Shown here piece after piece: positions 7,911 through 17,747 of a stretch of 64,000 nt of DNA. The stretch spans positions 496,001 through 560,000 of the forward strand of contig NZ_CP095075.1 of assembly GCF_022921115.1 (NCBI RefSeq). The letters are read 5' to 3'. Origin of the DNA: Halobacillus amylolyticus. Lineage in GTDB: Bacteria > Bacillota > Bacilli > Bacillales > Halobacillaceae. The translations under genes and the position numbers were made by a program. Position 1 is the first letter of the stretch. The number at the start of each line of letters is the position of its first letter. The notes under the pieces were generated by a model. That model ran no database searches. It had not been told where the DNA came from and saw nothing but the letters and a program-made list of their open reading frames with translations.

Positions 7911-9251
7911 ATGTTTCGCTGGATTACAATTACAGTTCTAGCTCTAGCTATTATTGGTCTTGGAGTATTTGGTTATAAAGAGAATCAGGAAAAAAACGCC
8001 ATTCTTTTACAGGCAGAGAATAACTATCAACGTGCGTTCCACGAACTTACCTATGATATGGATTTACTGCATGATAAAATTGGCGCTACCTTAGCTATGA
8101 ATACGAGACAGCAGATATCTCCACAGTTAGCTGAGATTTGGAGACTTACATCAGAAGCCAAATCCAATGTGGGGCAGCTGCCATTAACATTGCTTCCATT
8201 TAATAAGACGGAAGAATTTTTATATAACATTGGTGAGTTCTCCTACAATACTGCTGTTAGGAACTTGGAAGATAAACCGTTAACAGAAGAGGAGATTAAA
8301 GGTCTTGAAGCTCTCTATAAGCAATCAGGGGAAATTAAAGACGAACTTCGTCAAGTTCAAAGCATGGTATTAAGTGAAAACTTGCGCTGGATGGATGTTC
8401 AACTCGCTTTAGCTACAAGTGATGAGAATGGTGATAACACGATCATTAATGGATTTAAAACGGTTGAGAAATCGATGGAAGATTATCACGAAACGAATAT
8501 GGAAACAGGAATTGCAACGTCAGGGTCAGAAGAAGAATTAAATAAAATTCAAGGAGAAGAGATTAACAAAGAGCAAGCAAAAGAAATAGCCACTCAGTGG
8601 TTAAAAGGTGCAAAGAAATCCGATTTAACAATGACCACATCAGGAGAGGGAGCAAACATTGAAACGATCACCGCTTCTTATCAAAAAGGTGATACAAATG
8701 GCTATATTGATTTGTCCAAAAAAGGTGGTCATCCATTAACAGTCATGGTCAGCAGAGCTGTTAAAGAGCCTAAGATTAGTTTGTATGAAGGGTCTAATAA
8801 GGCGAAATCTTATTTAGAAGGCATCGATTTAACTGACGTTGAACTTGTCGAAAGCAGTCAGTATGAACATGTCGGTGTATATCGGTTTGTCTATAGTAAA
8901 GATGGAATCAGACACTATCCTGACTCTGTACAAATGAAAATCGCACTGGACAATGGAGACTTGTTAGGTATGACCTCGATTGATTATTTCAGTCACCATG
9001 ATGATGAAGCTATTAAAGAGCCGACCATTTCAGAAGAGGAAGCACGTGAAATGGTTAATCCGAATTTAGAGATTCAGGAGCAGCATTTGTCTGTTATTGA
9101 AAATGAATCAGAAGAACAAGTTCTGTGCTATGAGTTTTTAACAACAATGGATGATGAAACGTATCGCATATTTATAAATGCCTGGGACGGAACAGAAGAA
9201 AAAGTAGAAATTCTTCATTCCGTAGAAACTAAATATGAGCCTACAATTTAA
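7911..9251 (+). CDS. ypeB: Germination protein YpeB
   Basis: A 446-residue protein with an N-terminal uncleaved-type hydrophobic segment (about 4-22), a long helical YpeB N domain and C-terminal PepSY-like repeats (EEEAREM pattern near 370). YpeB is needed to stabilise and localise SleB in the spore inner membrane, and each needs the other. ATG 7911 follows AGGAGG at 7897-7902, which overlaps the end of sleB; GTG 7902 lies inside the SD. The operon ends at a strong terminator directly after the stop. Confidence 0.93.
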   Translation: MFRWITITVLALAIIGLGVFGYKENQEKNAILLQAENNYQRAFHELTYDMDLLHDKIGATLAMNTRQQISPQLAEIWRLTSEAKSNVGQLPLTLLPFNKTEEFLYNIGEFSYNTAVRNLEDKPLTEEEIKGLEALYKQSGEIKDELRQVQSMVLSENLRWMDVQLALATSDENGDNTIINGFKTVEKSMEDYHETNMETGIATSGSEEELNKIQGEEINKEQAKEIATQWLKGAKKSDLTMTTSGEGANIETITASYQKGDTNGYIDLSKKGGHPLTVMVSRAVKEPKISLYEGSNKAKSYLEGIDLTDVELVESSQYEHVGVYRFVYSKDGIRHYPDSVQMKIALDNGDLLGMTSIDYFSHHDDEAIKEPTISEEEAREMVNPNLEIQEQHLSVIENESEEQVLCYEFLTTMDDETYRIFINAWDGTEEKVEILHSVETKYEPTI

Positions 9252-9292
9252 TTATAAAAAGCCGCTTTTTAATGAGCGGCTTTTTATAATTT
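9251..9292 (+). terminator. Terminator of sleB-ypeB
   Basis: ATTATAAAAAGCCGCT (9251-9266) pairs with 9275-9290 and ends in a T tract; the GC core is GCCGC. Confidence 0.85.
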
Positions 9293-9344
9293 TGTGTCTT
9301 TAGTAATTAGTATTTGTAATTCAAAATGCCGGCCGCCTTCCTTT

Positions 9345-9373
9345 TTGAAGCAAAATTTGTAATAATATATAAT
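9345..9373 (+). promoter_or_regulatory. SigA-type promoter for ypfA
   Basis: TTGAAG (9345-9350), 17-bp spacer, perfect TATAAT (9368-9373), 25 bp before the start codon. Confidence 0.7.
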
Positions 9374-9398
9374 ACTATAGCCATAAAGAGAGGCGGCG

Positions 9399-10070
9399 AT
9401 GGGTTTGATAAAAGTTGGGGCTCCCATCACATTAGAATTGTATAAGCATAGCCAAGATGAACCAGAACGGTATAAATGTAAACTTGTGGATGATACAGAA
9501 GATTATATTTACATTGATTACCCTATCAAGATGGATACGGGGAAAACAGCATTTTTCTTTGAAGGTACTGAATTTTACGCAAGTTTTGTTGGGGAAGATG
9601 AATCCGTTTACCGATTTGAGACGGAAGTGGTAGCAAGAAAGAAAATGAATATCCCAGTGCTTGTTCTAACATTCCCGAGACGTAAGAAACTTGTACGTAT
9701 TCAAAGAAGAAAGTATGTGCGTGTAGAGTCGTCATTGGATGTGGCGGTATGTGGAATAGATCGGTCAATGATGGGTTTTACAAGCGTAACCAAGGATCTC
9801 AGCGGGGGAGGTGTGGCTATCCTGCTTCCGCAAAGTCATGAATTAACACAGAACCAGGAAGTTGAAATCACCTTAGTTTTACCGATGAATTCTGGAGAAT
9901 ATCGTTATGTTGAAACAAATGCAAAAATCATCAGGATTGGTACATTGGGAAATAATATCCGTGTGGGTGCGTCAGCCGAATTTGTCGAGATCACTGAAAA
10001 GCATCGCCAGTCCATTATTCAATACTGTTTTGAACAGCAAATGTATATGAGGAAACGTAAACTGAATTAA
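9399..10070 (+). CDS. ypfA: PilZ-domain c-di-GMP receptor YpfA (MotI/DgrA)
   Basis: A 223-residue protein with an N-terminal YcgR-like domain and a C-terminal PilZ domain. The c-di-GMP-binding signatures are intact: RRKYVR around residues 104-109 (RxxxR) and DLSGGG around 133-138 (DxSxxG). In B. subtilis this protein binds c-di-GMP and then brakes the flagellar motor by contacting MotA. It has its own promoter and a terminator-like hairpin before cmk, so it appears monocistronic. The start is ATG 9399 after GAGGCGG. Confidence 0.9.
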   Translation: MGLIKVGAPITLELYKHSQDEPERYKCKLVDDTEDYIYIDYPIKMDTGKTAFFFEGTEFYASFVGEDESVYRFETEVVARKKMNIPVLVLTFPRRKKLVRIQRRKYVRVESSLDVAVCGIDRSMMGFTSVTKDLSGGGVAILLPQSHELTQNQEVEITLVLPMNSGEYRYVETNAKIIRIGTLGNNIRVGASAEFVEITEKHRQSIIQYCFEQQMYMRKRKLN

Positions 10071-10169
10071 TTATATTATTATGGAATTAGCATCAGAAAT
10101 TTGTTATTCTTTATAGGAATAATTAAAGTGATTACGTAGGTAGCACTCGTATTCAAATACGTATGATAT

Positions 10170-10203
10170 AAGCGCGCTTACTCTTTAGCAGGTGCGCTTT
10201 CGT
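10170..10203 (+). terminator. Hairpin between ypfA and cmk
   Basis: AAGCGCGC (10170-10177) pairs with GTGCGCTT (10192-10199) with one G-T. Only a short T stretch follows, so it could be a terminator for ypfA or a leader structure of cmk. Confidence 0.4.
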
Positions 10204-10233
10204 ATGTTGAACTGGGAAATTGGAGGAACTTTT

Positions 10234-10923
10234 ATGAAACGAACAAAAGCTTTGGCAATAGCCATTGACGGCCCGGCGGCAGCTGGCAAAAGTACGGTAG
10301 CTAAACGTGTTGCACACCAGTTGTCTTATATTTACATAGATACAGGAGCCATGTATCGCTCTCTAACTCTAAAAGCAATAACAAAGGAAATTGACCTTGA
10401 CAATGGGGGCCAACTGGGTGATTTATTGCGAGAAACTGATATTGAGCTAACACAAAGAGAGGATGGTCAGCACGTCTTCTTAGATGGGGAAGATGTATCC
10501 CTTGATATCCGTACAAATGAAGTGACAAGCCATGTGTCTTTCGTTGCTAAGCATCGTAAAGTGCGGGAAGAAATGGTTAAAAGACAGCAGGAACTTGTAA
10601 AAGAACGTGGTGTGGTCATGGATGGTAGAGATATTGGTACACATGTTATCCCAGATGCAGAAGTGAAGATTTTTATGATTGCTTCTGTTGAGGAAAGAGC
10701 AGAACGCCGTCATAAAGAAAACACCGAAAAGGGTTTTGATTCTGATCTTGAGCAGCTTAAAATGGAAATTAGAAAACGTGATGAAATTGATTCAAAACGT
10801 GAAACAGCTCCTTTAGTGAAAGCAAAGGATGCGATAGAAGTGGATACTACCTCTCTTTCTATAGAAGAGGTCGTCAACAAGATCGTTACGATCGTTCACC
10901 AGAAAGAAATGAGGGAGGGATAA
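10234..10923 (+). CDS. cmk: Cytidylate kinase
   Basis: A 229-residue (d)CMP kinase that makes (d)CDP from (d)CMP using ATP. The P-loop GPAAAGKST (about 14-22) is followed by [10 protein letters not shown], and [12 protein letters not shown] near residue 130 forms the substrate site. ATG 10234 follows TTGGAGGAAC; the reading frame is open upstream to 10192 but lacks an SD there. The stop is two bases from the plsC start codon, so the two genes are translationally coupled. Confidence 0.95.
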   Translation: MKRTKALAIAIDGPAAAGKSTVAKRVAHQLSYIYIDTGAMYRSLTLKAITKEIDLDNGGQLGDLLRETDIELTQREDGQHVFLDGEDVSLDIRTNEVTSHVSFVAKHRKVREEMVKRQQELVKERGVVMDGRDIGTHVIPDAEVKIFMIASVEERAERRHKENTEKGFDSDLEQLKMEIRKRDEIDSKRETAPLVKAKDAIEVDTTSLSIEEVVNKIVTIVHQKEMREG

Positions 10924-10925
10924 GT

Positions 10926-11525
10926 GTGAACTTATACAAATTGGGGAAACTGGTCTGTAGTCTTATTTTTTATCCGTTATACCGGATCAAAGTGACCGGA
11001 AAAGAAAATATACCAAAAGATGGTCCAGTCATTATTTGTGCTAATCATATTTCTAATGTTGACCCTCCTGTTGTTGGAATTACCAATCAGCGGGATGTCT
11101 ATTTCTTAGCAAAAGAGGAGCTTTTTAAAAATCGTTTTTTAGAGAAATTAATGAAGAGCATTAACGCTTTTCCAATTAAACGGGGCATGCGCGATCGTAA
11201 CGCGCTGAGAAAAGGGCTTGGTATCCTTAAGGAAAACCATGTATTAGGATTGTTCCCTGAAGGATCACGCCAAAAAAACGGAGAGATCGGAAAAGGATTA
11301 GCCGGAGCCGGTTTCTTTGCACTAAGATCCGAAGCAGCAATTGTACCCTGCGCGATTATTGGACCTTATGAAAAGTTTAAGCCGCTTAAAGTTGTTTATG
11401 GGAAGCCGATTGATATGACTGGCTATCGAGAGCAAAAAGCATCTGCCCAGGTGGTTACAGACCGGATTATGGAAGAAATCAGACAATTGCAAGAATTTCA
11501 TAGTGAAAAAAGCGTAATCACTTGA
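10926..11525 (+). CDS. plsC: 1-acyl-sn-glycerol-3-phosphate acyltransferase PlsC
   Basis: A 199-residue membrane-associated acyltransferase of phospholipid synthesis. The HX4D box is NHISNVD (about 38-44), the second motif is FPIKRGMRDR, and the substrate block is FPEGSRQKNG (about 106). It adds the second acyl chain to lysophosphatidate. It starts at GTG 10926, two bases after the cmk stop codon, with GAGGGA overlapping the end of cmk as SD. It keeps the cmk-plsC-S1 protein order of Bacillus. Confidence 0.92.
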   Translation: MNLYKLGKLVCSLIFYPLYRIKVTGKENIPKDGPVIICANHISNVDPPVVGITNQRDVYFLAKEELFKNRFLEKLMKSINAFPIKRGMRDRNALRKGLGILKENHVLGLFPEGSRQKNGEIGKGLAGAGFFALRSEAAIVPCAIIGPYEKFKPLKVVYGKPIDMTGYREQKASAQVVTDRIMEEIRQLQEFHSEKSVIT

Positions 11526-11608
11526 CAAACGACTCCAAATATTAGAAGTTAGACAAAAGGGCATATCTGTATTTTGGTTGTGTCGGAAATTGAAGGAGGT
11601 AGCTTTGT

Positions 11609-12751
11609 ATGGATGAAATGAACCATGAAGTATCAGGAATGAAAGAATTTTCTGCAGGGGATACCGTGACTGGTAAAGTCGTAAAGATTGAAGAAAAACA
11701 AGTCCTTGTAGATGTTGGATATAAAGTGGAAGGGATCGTACCCATTAGTGAATTATCCAGTCTGCACGTAGAAAAAGCTTCCGATGTCGTACACGAAGGA
11801 GACGAATTAACTCTGCAGGTTAAAAAAGTAGAAGATGATGAAATCGTACTATCCAAGCGAGCAGTAGATGCAGATCAAGCATGGCAGGATCTTGAAGCTA
11901 AGTTTGATAGCGGGGAAATCTTTGAAGCAGAAGTAAAAGACGTCGTTAAAGGTGGACTAGTCGTTGATATTGGTCTCCGTGGCTTCATCCCTGCTTCCTT
12001 AGTAGAAACCTATTACGTCGAGGATTTTGAGGAATATAAAGGAAAAAGCCTCAGCTTGAAGGTTGTTGAGCTTGACCGTGAACAAAACCGGGTGATTCTT
12101 TCACACCGTGCTGTTGTGGAAGCAGAGGAGTCTACTAAGAAACAAGAAGTGCTCCAGTCTCTTGAGGAAGGGCAAGTTATCGAAGGTACTGTGCAAAGAT
12201 TGACTGATTTTGGTGCTTTTGTCAATTTAGGCGGTATTGATGGTCTTGTCCATATCTCACAACTTTCTCACGAACACGTGGAGAAATCTTCTGATGTAGT
12301 AGAGGAAGGACAAACCGTTAATGTAAAAGTTCTTTCAGTCGACCGCGATAATGAAAGAATTTCACTATCCCTTAAAGCAACACAGCCTGGTCCATGGCAT
12401 GATGTCGCAAATCGTGTCAATCAAGGTGAAGTTCTTGAAGGTACAGTAAGAAGGCTTGTTAGCTTTGGTGCCTTCGTTGAGGTGTTTCCAGGGGTAGAGG
12501 GGCTTGTTCACATTTCTCAGATTTCCAATCGTCACATTGGGACACCAGGTGAGGTTCTTGAAGAAGGACAAACCGTCAGCGTGAAGGTCCTTGATGTCGA
12601 TGAAGAGGCAAAGCGTCTTTCATTAAGCATGAAGGAGCTTGAACGTGACCAAAGTCGTGAAGACATGAAACAGTACCAAAAGGAAGAAGATAACTCCGGT
12701 TTTTCTCTTAGCGATATGATTGGTGATCAACTAGATAAATACAAAAAATAG
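11609..12751 (+). CDS. rpsA: 30S ribosomal protein S1 homologue (YpfD)
   Basis: A 380-residue protein with four S1 RNA-binding repeats starting about residues 15, 100, 187 and 272; repeats 3 and 4 have the best consensus ([43 protein letters not shown]). E. coli S1 has six repeats; the Bacillus YpfD form has four and is not essential. Strong SD AAGGAGG precedes ATG 11609. Two hairpin terminators follow. Confidence 0.92.
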   Translation: MDEMNHEVSGMKEFSAGDTVTGKVVKIEEKQVLVDVGYKVEGIVPISELSSLHVEKASDVVHEGDELTLQVKKVEDDEIVLSKRAVDADQAWQDLEAKFDSGEIFEAEVKDVVKGGLVVDIGLRGFIPASLVETYYVEDFEEYKGKSLSLKVVELDREQNRVILSHRAVVEAEESTKKQEVLQSLEEGQVIEGTVQRLTDFGAFVNLGGIDGLVHISQLSHEHVEKSSDVVEEGQTVNVKVLSVDRDNERISLSLKATQPGPWHDVANRVNQGEVLEGTVRRLVSFGAFVEVFPGVEGLVHISQISNRHIGTPGEVLEEGQTVSVKVLDVDEEAKRLSLSMKELERDQSREDMKQYQKEEDNSGFSLSDMIGDQLDKYKK

Positions 12752-12829
12752 GAAGACAGCAGGTTTGGAAAAAGCTCTGAACCTGTACATTACATGCTCG
12801 AATTATCATCATCCCAACTCAGTGCGAAA

Positions 12830-12870
12830 GGAGGGGAACTCTTGAATAGAGTTCCCCTCCTTATATCGTT
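12830..12870 (+). terminator. First terminator after rpsA
   Basis: Perfect 12-bp GC-rich stem (12830-12841 with 12849-12860) with a 7-base loop. A smaller CAGGTT/AACCTG dyad (12760-12785) precedes it. Confidence 0.8.
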
Positions 12871-12881
12871 CTCTGGAAGAG

Positions 12882-12914
12882 AAGCTTATGACAAAAGTGT
12901 CATAAGCTTTTTTA
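12882..12914 (+). terminator. Second terminator after rpsA
   Basis: Perfect 12-bp stem (12882-12893 with 12898-12909), AAAG loop and a T run. The two terminators stand in tandem within 55 bases. Confidence 0.8.
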
Positions 12915-12974
12915 ATAGTAAGTTTAAGCTCTTCTTCAAACAGCCATAATAGAATTTGAGGAGGAGAGGCAACA

Positions 12975-13571
12975 ATGGCAGTCACCTACTATTGGTATGC
13001 ATGGGTCATGATGATTCTCGTGTGCTTTTTTATAGAAAAAAATGTGTACAAAAGAGATGTCTTCGTTTTGTACATTATTTTTCAAATGGTCATTTTCTCT
13101 TATTTAATGAACAAACATGATTTATTTACCTACATAGTACTGGGGCTGGTCTCTATGTTTGGGCTATATTTTTGGTTGGAGCAGAAACGTTTTTGGTTTC
13201 ACGTTTTGCCATTTGCGTTTAGTTTATTAACTGCAGGAGTACAGTTGTTTCTCATCGTAAATCCTGTGTGGTCTTTATTTCCGGCTATTGAGTGGACGAT
13301 CATCGGCATCATTTTCATTGTTCAAAAAATGGGGCTTTCATTCTTTAGTCAAATCGGTCTATGGATTTTAGTTAACACTCTAGGCACAGTCTGGTCTACT
13401 ATAGCGCTTACGTATTATCAAACATCAGAATATATAAGTCTTGTTGAAATGAACATTTGGATAAGTAAAGGGATCATTCTTTTGTTTCTCTTTCAAGGGA
13501 TTTATCGTGTCAATCGTTCCTTATTAAAAATGAAACGGCAGCAACGCAATAAACGAGGGATCTATGCATGA
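12975..13571 (+). CDS. yphA: YphA-like integral membrane protein
   Basis: A 198-residue protein made of about six to seven hydrophobic segments and a short basic C-terminal tail (KMKRQQRNKR). Size, topology and place between the S1 gene and der match B. subtilis YphA, whose function is not established. ATG 12975 follows GAGGAGAGGC. No catalytic motif is visible. Confidence 0.75.
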   Translation: MAVTYYWYAWVMMILVCFFIEKNVYKRDVFVLYIIFQMVIFSYLMNKHDLFTYIVLGLVSMFGLYFWLEQKRFWFHVLPFAFSLLTAGVQLFLIVNPVWSLFPAIEWTIIGIIFIVQKMGLSFFSQIGLWILVNTLGTVWSTIALTYYQTSEYISLVEMNIWISKGIILLFLFQGIYRVNRSLLKMKRQQRNKRGIYA

Positions 13572-13635
13572 TCGTAAGAAAGCGATTGTATATTCAAAAA
13601 GAATTTGCTACTATAGTAAAGTTAGGTGATTTATG

Positions 13636-13690
13636 CTGTTCTTATGGATCGAAGCTCAGTGCTCCTCCATTCAAGAGCAGTATTTTTTTG
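13636..13690 (+). terminator. Terminator of yphA
   Basis: A bulged stem (13636-13648 with 13666-13680; CTGTTCTT/AAGAGCAG plus ATGGA/TCCAT) is followed by seven T. Confidence 0.65.
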
Positions 13691-13745
13691 TAAAGAATAA
13701 ATGATATTATACTAAAATTAGAATAAAAGAAAGGATGACCCTTTC

Positions 13746-15056
13746 ATGAGAAAATCAGTCATCGCAATTGTCGGACGACCTAATGTAGGAAAGTCAACCA
13801 TTTTTAACCGGTTAGTGGGGGATAGGATCTCAATTGTTGAAGATACTCCTGGTGTAACGCGTGATCGAATCTATGCAGAAGCTGAATGGCTAACAACTCG
13901 CTTTAATGTGGTTGATACAGGGGGCATTGAACTGGGGGACGAACCCCTGCTTGTACAAATGCGTGCCCAAGCTCAGGTAGCGATCGATGAAGCGGATGTC
14001 ATTATTTTTATGGTCAACGGCCGTGATGGGATTACAGGGGCAGATGAAGAAGTGGCTAAACTTTTATTTAAATCAAATAAACCGGTTGTGCTTGCGGTGA
14101 ATAAGGTTGACAACCCTGAAATGAGGGAAAATATTTATGAATTCTATTCTTTAGGATTTGGTGAACCTTACCCAATATCGGGCACACATGGTTTAGGACT
14201 TGGAGATTTGCTAGACGCTGCCGTTAAGCATTTTCCAGAGTTGGTTCAGGAAGAGGAAGATGATGAGACGATTCGCTTTAGTCTGATCGGGCGTCCTAAT
14301 GTAGGGAAATCCTCCCTTGTTAATGCCCTGTTAGGACAAGAACGAGTCATCGTTAGTGAGATTGCTGGGACGACTCGTGACGCTACTGACACACCTTTTA
14401 CGAAGGATGATCAGGACTTTGTTATTATTGATACAGCAGGAATGCGTAAACGCGGGAAAGTTTATGAAGCTACGGAAAAATACAGCATTATGCGAGCGTT
14501 AAAAGCGATTGAGAGATCTGATGTGGTGTTGTCCCTTATTGATGCAGAAGCAGGTATTCAGGAGCAGGATAAGAAAATCGCTGGTTACGCGCATGAGGCG
14601 GGCAAGGCGGTCGTTATTGTTGTGAATAAATGGGATACCGTCGAGACGGATGAGAAAACGATGAAGGAGTTTGAGGATGATATTCGCTCAAATTTCCGTT
14701 TTTTAGACTATGCTCCGATTGTTTTCTTATCGGCTAAGACTAAGAAGCGGACACACACGCTGTTCCCTAAGGTGCTTGAAGCAAGTGAAAACCACGCCAA
14801 ACGAGTCCAATCAAGTATATTGAATGAAGTTATTATGGATGCATTAGCTATGAATCCAGCTCCTTCAATCAAGGGACAAAAGCTCAAAATATTTTACGCT
14901 ACTCAAGTAGCTGTTAAACCGCCAAGTTTTGTTGTATTTGTTAATGAACCGGAATTAATGCATTTCACTTATGAACGCTTTTTAGAAAACCGTATTCGTG
15001 AAGCATTCGGCTTTGAAGGAACTCCAATTAAGATCTTTGCTAGGAAAAGAAGTTAA
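13746..15056 (+). CDS. der: Ribosome biogenesis GTPase Der (EngA)
   Basis: A 436-residue protein with two tandem GTPase domains. First G1 GRPNVGKST at 10-18 and DTPGVTRD; second G1 GRPNVGKSS near 183 and DTAGMRKRG. Each has its NKxD motif (NKVD near 118, NKWD near 296). A KH-like C-terminal domain follows. Der acts in assembly of the 50S subunit. ATG 13746 follows GAAAGGATG. It heads the der-gpsA-spoVIF group. Confidence 0.96.
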   Translation: MRKSVIAIVGRPNVGKSTIFNRLVGDRISIVEDTPGVTRDRIYAEAEWLTTRFNVVDTGGIELGDEPLLVQMRAQAQVAIDEADVIIFMVNGRDGITGADEEVAKLLFKSNKPVVLAVNKVDNPEMRENIYEFYSLGFGEPYPISGTHGLGLGDLLDAAVKHFPELVQEEEDDETIRFSLIGRPNVGKSSLVNALLGQERVIVSEIAGTTRDATDTPFTKDDQDFVIIDTAGMRKRGKVYEATEKYSIMRALKAIERSDVVLSLIDAEAGIQEQDKKIAGYAHEAGKAVVIVVNKWDTVETDEKTMKEFEDDIRSNFRFLDYAPIVFLSAKTKKRTHTLFPKVLEASENHAKRVQSSILNEVIMDALAMNPAPSIKGQKLKIFYATQVAVKPPSFVVFVNEPELMHFTYERFLENRIREAFGFEGTPIKIFARKRS

Positions 15057-15076
15057 TTCGAGAGGAGAATTTGATC

Positions 15077-16117
15077 ATGGAGAAAGTTGCTGTTTTAGGG
15101 GCAGGGAGCTGGGGGACAGCGCTTGCTATCGTCTTAGGAGATAATGGTCATGATGTTCACCTTTGGACACATCGTGCCTCTCATGCAGAGGAAATGAACC
15201 GCACACATAAAAATGAAAAATATTTAAAGGATATTATGATTCCAAACAATGTAACAGCCCATTCTGAGTTATCGACTGTTTTGGCTGATACAGAACACAT
15301 TATCCTTGTGGTGCCAACGAAAGCCATCCGTGAGGTGTGTCAAGAGCTTATCCCGCATTTGAACAACAAGGTAACAATTACACATGCTTCAAAAGGAATC
15401 GAGCCTGAGACATATAAGCGTGTATCTGAAATCATTGCAGAAGAAATACCTGAAAAATTGTATACAGATATTGTCGTTCTTTCCGGCCCAAGCCATGCTG
15501 AAGAAGTTAGTCTTAAACACCCAACAACAGTTACTGTGTCGGCTAAGGACTTGAGTGTTGCTTCAACCGTGCAAGACTTGTTTATTAATGAACAGTTTAG
15601 AGTCTACACCTCACCAGATCTAGTAGGTGTAGAGCTTGGAGGTGCGTTGAAAAATATTATCGCCCTTGGTGCGGGGATTTCTGATGGTTTAGGGTTCGGT
15701 GACAACGCGAAGGCTGCGCTCATCACAAGAGGACTCGCGGAAATCGCAAGGCTCGGGACGTCAATGGGTGCGAATCCACTGACATTCTCAGGACTTACGG
15801 GAATTGGCGACTTGATTGTAACATGTACGAGTTCTCATAGCCGAAACTGGCGCGCTGGTTATAAACTGGGACAAGGTACCAAATTAGATGAGGTGCTTGA
15901 GGATATGGGGATGGTTGTGGAAGGTGTACGAACAGCAAAAGCAGCCTACCAGCTTTCAAAGACACAAGAAGTGGATATGCCGATTACGGCTGGTATTTAT
16001 CAAATCCTATTTGAAGAAGCTAATCCAAAAGATGTTGTTACACAACTCATGACGAGAATTCGTCGTCATGAAATGGAAGACTTAACGAACATTTTAGATG
16101 ACCAAATGAATAACTAA
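15077..16117 (+). CDS. gpsA: Glycerol-3-phosphate dehydrogenase [NAD(P)+]
   Basis: A 346-residue enzyme that reduces dihydroxyacetone phosphate to sn-glycerol-3-phosphate, the backbone for the acyltransferases including PlsC. The NAD(P)-binding motif GAGSWGTALA is at 8-17; the catalytic Lys lies in ELGGALKNIIALGAG near 190. ATG 15077 follows GAGGAGAA; the in-frame TTG 15071 is too close to that SD. It directly follows der. Confidence 0.95.
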   Translation: MEKVAVLGAGSWGTALAIVLGDNGHDVHLWTHRASHAEEMNRTHKNEKYLKDIMIPNNVTAHSELSTVLADTEHIILVVPTKAIREVCQELIPHLNNKVTITHASKGIEPETYKRVSEIIAEEIPEKLYTDIVVLSGPSHAEEVSLKHPTTVTVSAKDLSVASTVQDLFINEQFRVYTSPDLVGVELGGALKNIIALGAGISDGLGFGDNAKAALITRGLAEIARLGTSMGANPLTFSGLTGIGDLIVTCTSSHSRNWRAGYKLGQGTKLDEVLEDMGMVVEGVRTAKAAYQLSKTQEVDMPITAGIYQILFEEANPKDVVTQLMTRIRRHEMEDLTNILDDQMNN

Positions 16118-16128
16118 CACATCACTGC

Positions 16129-16169
16129 CCTCGTGCATATACTACCAAGAAACAATTGCACGAGGAGGT
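16129..16169 (+). promoter_or_regulatory. Leader hairpin covering the spoVIF ribosome-binding site
   Basis: CCTCGTGCA (16129-16137) is perfectly complementary to TGCACGAGG (16157-16165). The right arm overlaps the GAGGAGG SD (16162-16168) of the next gene, so folding would reduce its translation. Confidence 0.5.
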
Positions 16170-16176
16170 CAATACA

Positions 16177-16434
16177 ATGAGCGGTTTTCAGAAGAATATT
16201 TTCGATCATTTACAAAAGGCAAACATTAATCCAGATGAGGTTTATAAAGTGGCGGATTCCGTACAACATGCCGATTTTACAGATGAAAAAACAGTTCGTC
16301 AATTAGTCAAGCAGTTAGCAACGATTGCAGGGAAACCTGTATCAAAGCAAAAGGAAGATAAAATCGTAGAGGCAATTGTCAAGCAAAACATGCCTCTCGA
16401 TATGAATACGCTAAGTAAATTTTTAAAAGGATAG
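16177..16434 (+). CDS. spoVIF: Stage VI sporulation protein F-like protein
   Basis: A small 85-residue protein resembling B. subtilis SpoVIF (YjcC): an N-terminal FF/IF motif, a central ADSVQHADFTDEKTVRQLVKQL helix block and a C-terminal EDKIVEAIVKQNMPLD block. SpoVIF is a SigK-dependent protein needed for coat assembly and spore resistance. Here it sits next to gpsA instead of in the yjc region. ATG 16177 follows GAGGAGGTC. The name is from recalled similarity. Confidence 0.75.
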   Translation: MSGFQKNIFDHLQKANINPDEVYKVADSVQHADFTDEKTVRQLVKQLATIAGKPVSKQKEDKIVEAIVKQNMPLDMNTLSKFLKG

Positions 16435-16632
16435 TAATATGTAGGCGCTTTTAGGAGGCGGTCCCTTGCTAAGACGCATACAATAACCCGTAGTATTTAT
16501 TATGTAAGAGCTGATAGGGAATTATTTAGTCAACCGGGGCTTATCAAGCTCCGGAATTTTTTTTATCACCCGCTAATTGGACAACCTGTGATATAATACC
16601 ACCGAGTGCCAACGTGTTTAGGAGGAAGAATC
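16435..16632 (+). promoter_or_regulatory. spoVIF-yphE intergenic region with extended -10
   Basis: Besides the terminator at 16534-16566, TGATATAAT (TATAAT at about 16591) is an extended -10 element that could start the yphE-yphF transcript. Nothing else was recognised between 16435 and 16533. Confidence 0.35.
16534..16566 (+). terminator. Terminator after spoVIF
   Basis: 9-bp stem CCGGGGCTT/AAGCTCCGG (16534-16542 with 16546-16554) and a run of eight T. Confidence 0.8.
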
Positions 16633-16830
16633 ATGTCTTTGTCTATGTTAAAGATGTACATATCTTTTGCAGGAATCCTTTCGTTATTTGTTGCAATAGG
16701 ATTAATTTACTTAAGCAGGTATAAGTTAAAAGGGTTATTCTCTATTATAGTAGGTATTTTCGCTTATTTATTTATGATCTTCGGTGGTATTGTGATTATG
16801 TACATTGTATTTAGCGGTCCGACGTCCTAA
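16633..16830 (+). CDS. yphE: YphE-like small membrane protein (DUF2768)
   Basis: 65 residues with two transmembrane helices (about 5-25 and 35-58) separated by SRYKLKG, and ending in VFSGPTS. This pattern matches the DUF2768/YphE family of Bacillaceae, of unknown function. ATG 16633 follows GGAGGAAG. It is followed at 22 bases by the lipoprotein gene and probably shares its transcript. Confidence 0.78.
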   Translation: MSLSMLKMYISFAGILSLFVAIGLIYLSRYKLKGLFSIIVGIFAYLFMIFGGIVIMYIVFSGPTS

Positions 16831-16852
16831 CAGGTGGAAGGAGGAAAACAAC

Positions 16853-17578
16853 ATGAAGTTTCTAAAGCTGCTTACCTTACCTCTGGTCGCTCTGGTATTA
16901 ACAGGATGTTTATACCCGGAAGCCCAGTTAGAAAAGAATAAGATGCCAAACCAAGCCCAGTTAGACGCCATACAAAAGGCTGTTGACCAATACAAACAAC
17001 AGGAATCGGGGTTATTACCAATTAAAACGAAGGATCAAGATACGCCTATTTTCTTAAAGTATCCGATTGATTTTAGTAAACTTAAGCAAAAAGGGCTTAT
17101 TGGTGAACCCCCAGGAACGGCGTTTATAAATGGAGGTCATTACGAATATACGATTATAACACCTGAAGATAATCCTACGGTGAAGCTTGTTGACTTACGT
17201 ACAGCAGAAGCACTTCGCTCTTTGCAGCTTAAGGTAGAATTTTATCAACAGGAAAATAAGTATCCGCCTTTTAATGAACAAATTGCAAAAGGGGTTTACA
17301 GTATTGATTATGGAGCTGTTGGCTTAGAAGAGGCACCGACGGTAGACAGCCCATATTCTCAACAGATGCTGCCTATCTATATTAATGACCAAGGGAAGCT
17401 GTTGATTGACTACAGAAAAGACTTGTATGAATATATACGTACAAAAGAACATAGTTATCAGACAGGGGATGACATTCGTTATTTACTAACAGATTACACG
17501 CCATTTTCCCCTGCTTATTCTGTACCTTATACAATATTGGACGGTGAGCCTATCTTTATGTCTGAGCTCCCTTCATAA
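16853..17578 (+). CDS. yphF: YphF-like lipoprotein
   Basis: A 241-residue secreted lipoprotein: the signal peptide ends in the lipobox LTGC at residues 16-19, so Cys19 would be lipidated and the mature protein tethered to the outer membrane face. The rest has no recognisable catalytic motif. Position next to yphE and upstream of spoIVA matches B. subtilis YphF, of unknown function. ATG 16853 follows GGAAGGAGG. Confidence 0.78.
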   Translation: MKFLKLLTLPLVALVLTGCLYPEAQLEKNKMPNQAQLDAIQKAVDQYKQQESGLLPIKTKDQDTPIFLKYPIDFSKLKQKGLIGEPPGTAFINGGHYEYTIITPEDNPTVKLVDLRTAEALRSLQLKVEFYQQENKYPPFNEQIAKGVYSIDYGAVGLEEAPTVDSPYSQQMLPIYINDQGKLLIDYRKDLYEYIRTKEHSYQTGDDIRYLLTDYTPFSPAYSVPYTILDGEPIFMSELPS

Positions 17579-17580
17579 CT

Positions 17581-17616
17581 AAACGACCACTGCTGGGATA
17601 GTAGTGGTCGTTTAAG
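17581..17616 (+). terminator. Hairpin after yphF
   Basis: Perfect 11-bp stem AAACGACCACT/AGTGGTCGTTT (17581-17591 with 17603-17613). The tail is only TTTAAGTT, so termination may be partial. Confidence 0.55.
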
Positions 17617-17747
17617 TTCATCGCTTTATTGCTTTTTTAAGATGCCCCACAGTTAACGGCAGGCTTTCTAGCTTCTAATATCCCTGCATTAGTGTACATG
17701 CTTCTTCTCTAATTTTTTAATAAATGAAGATAACTTCTAAATATCTG

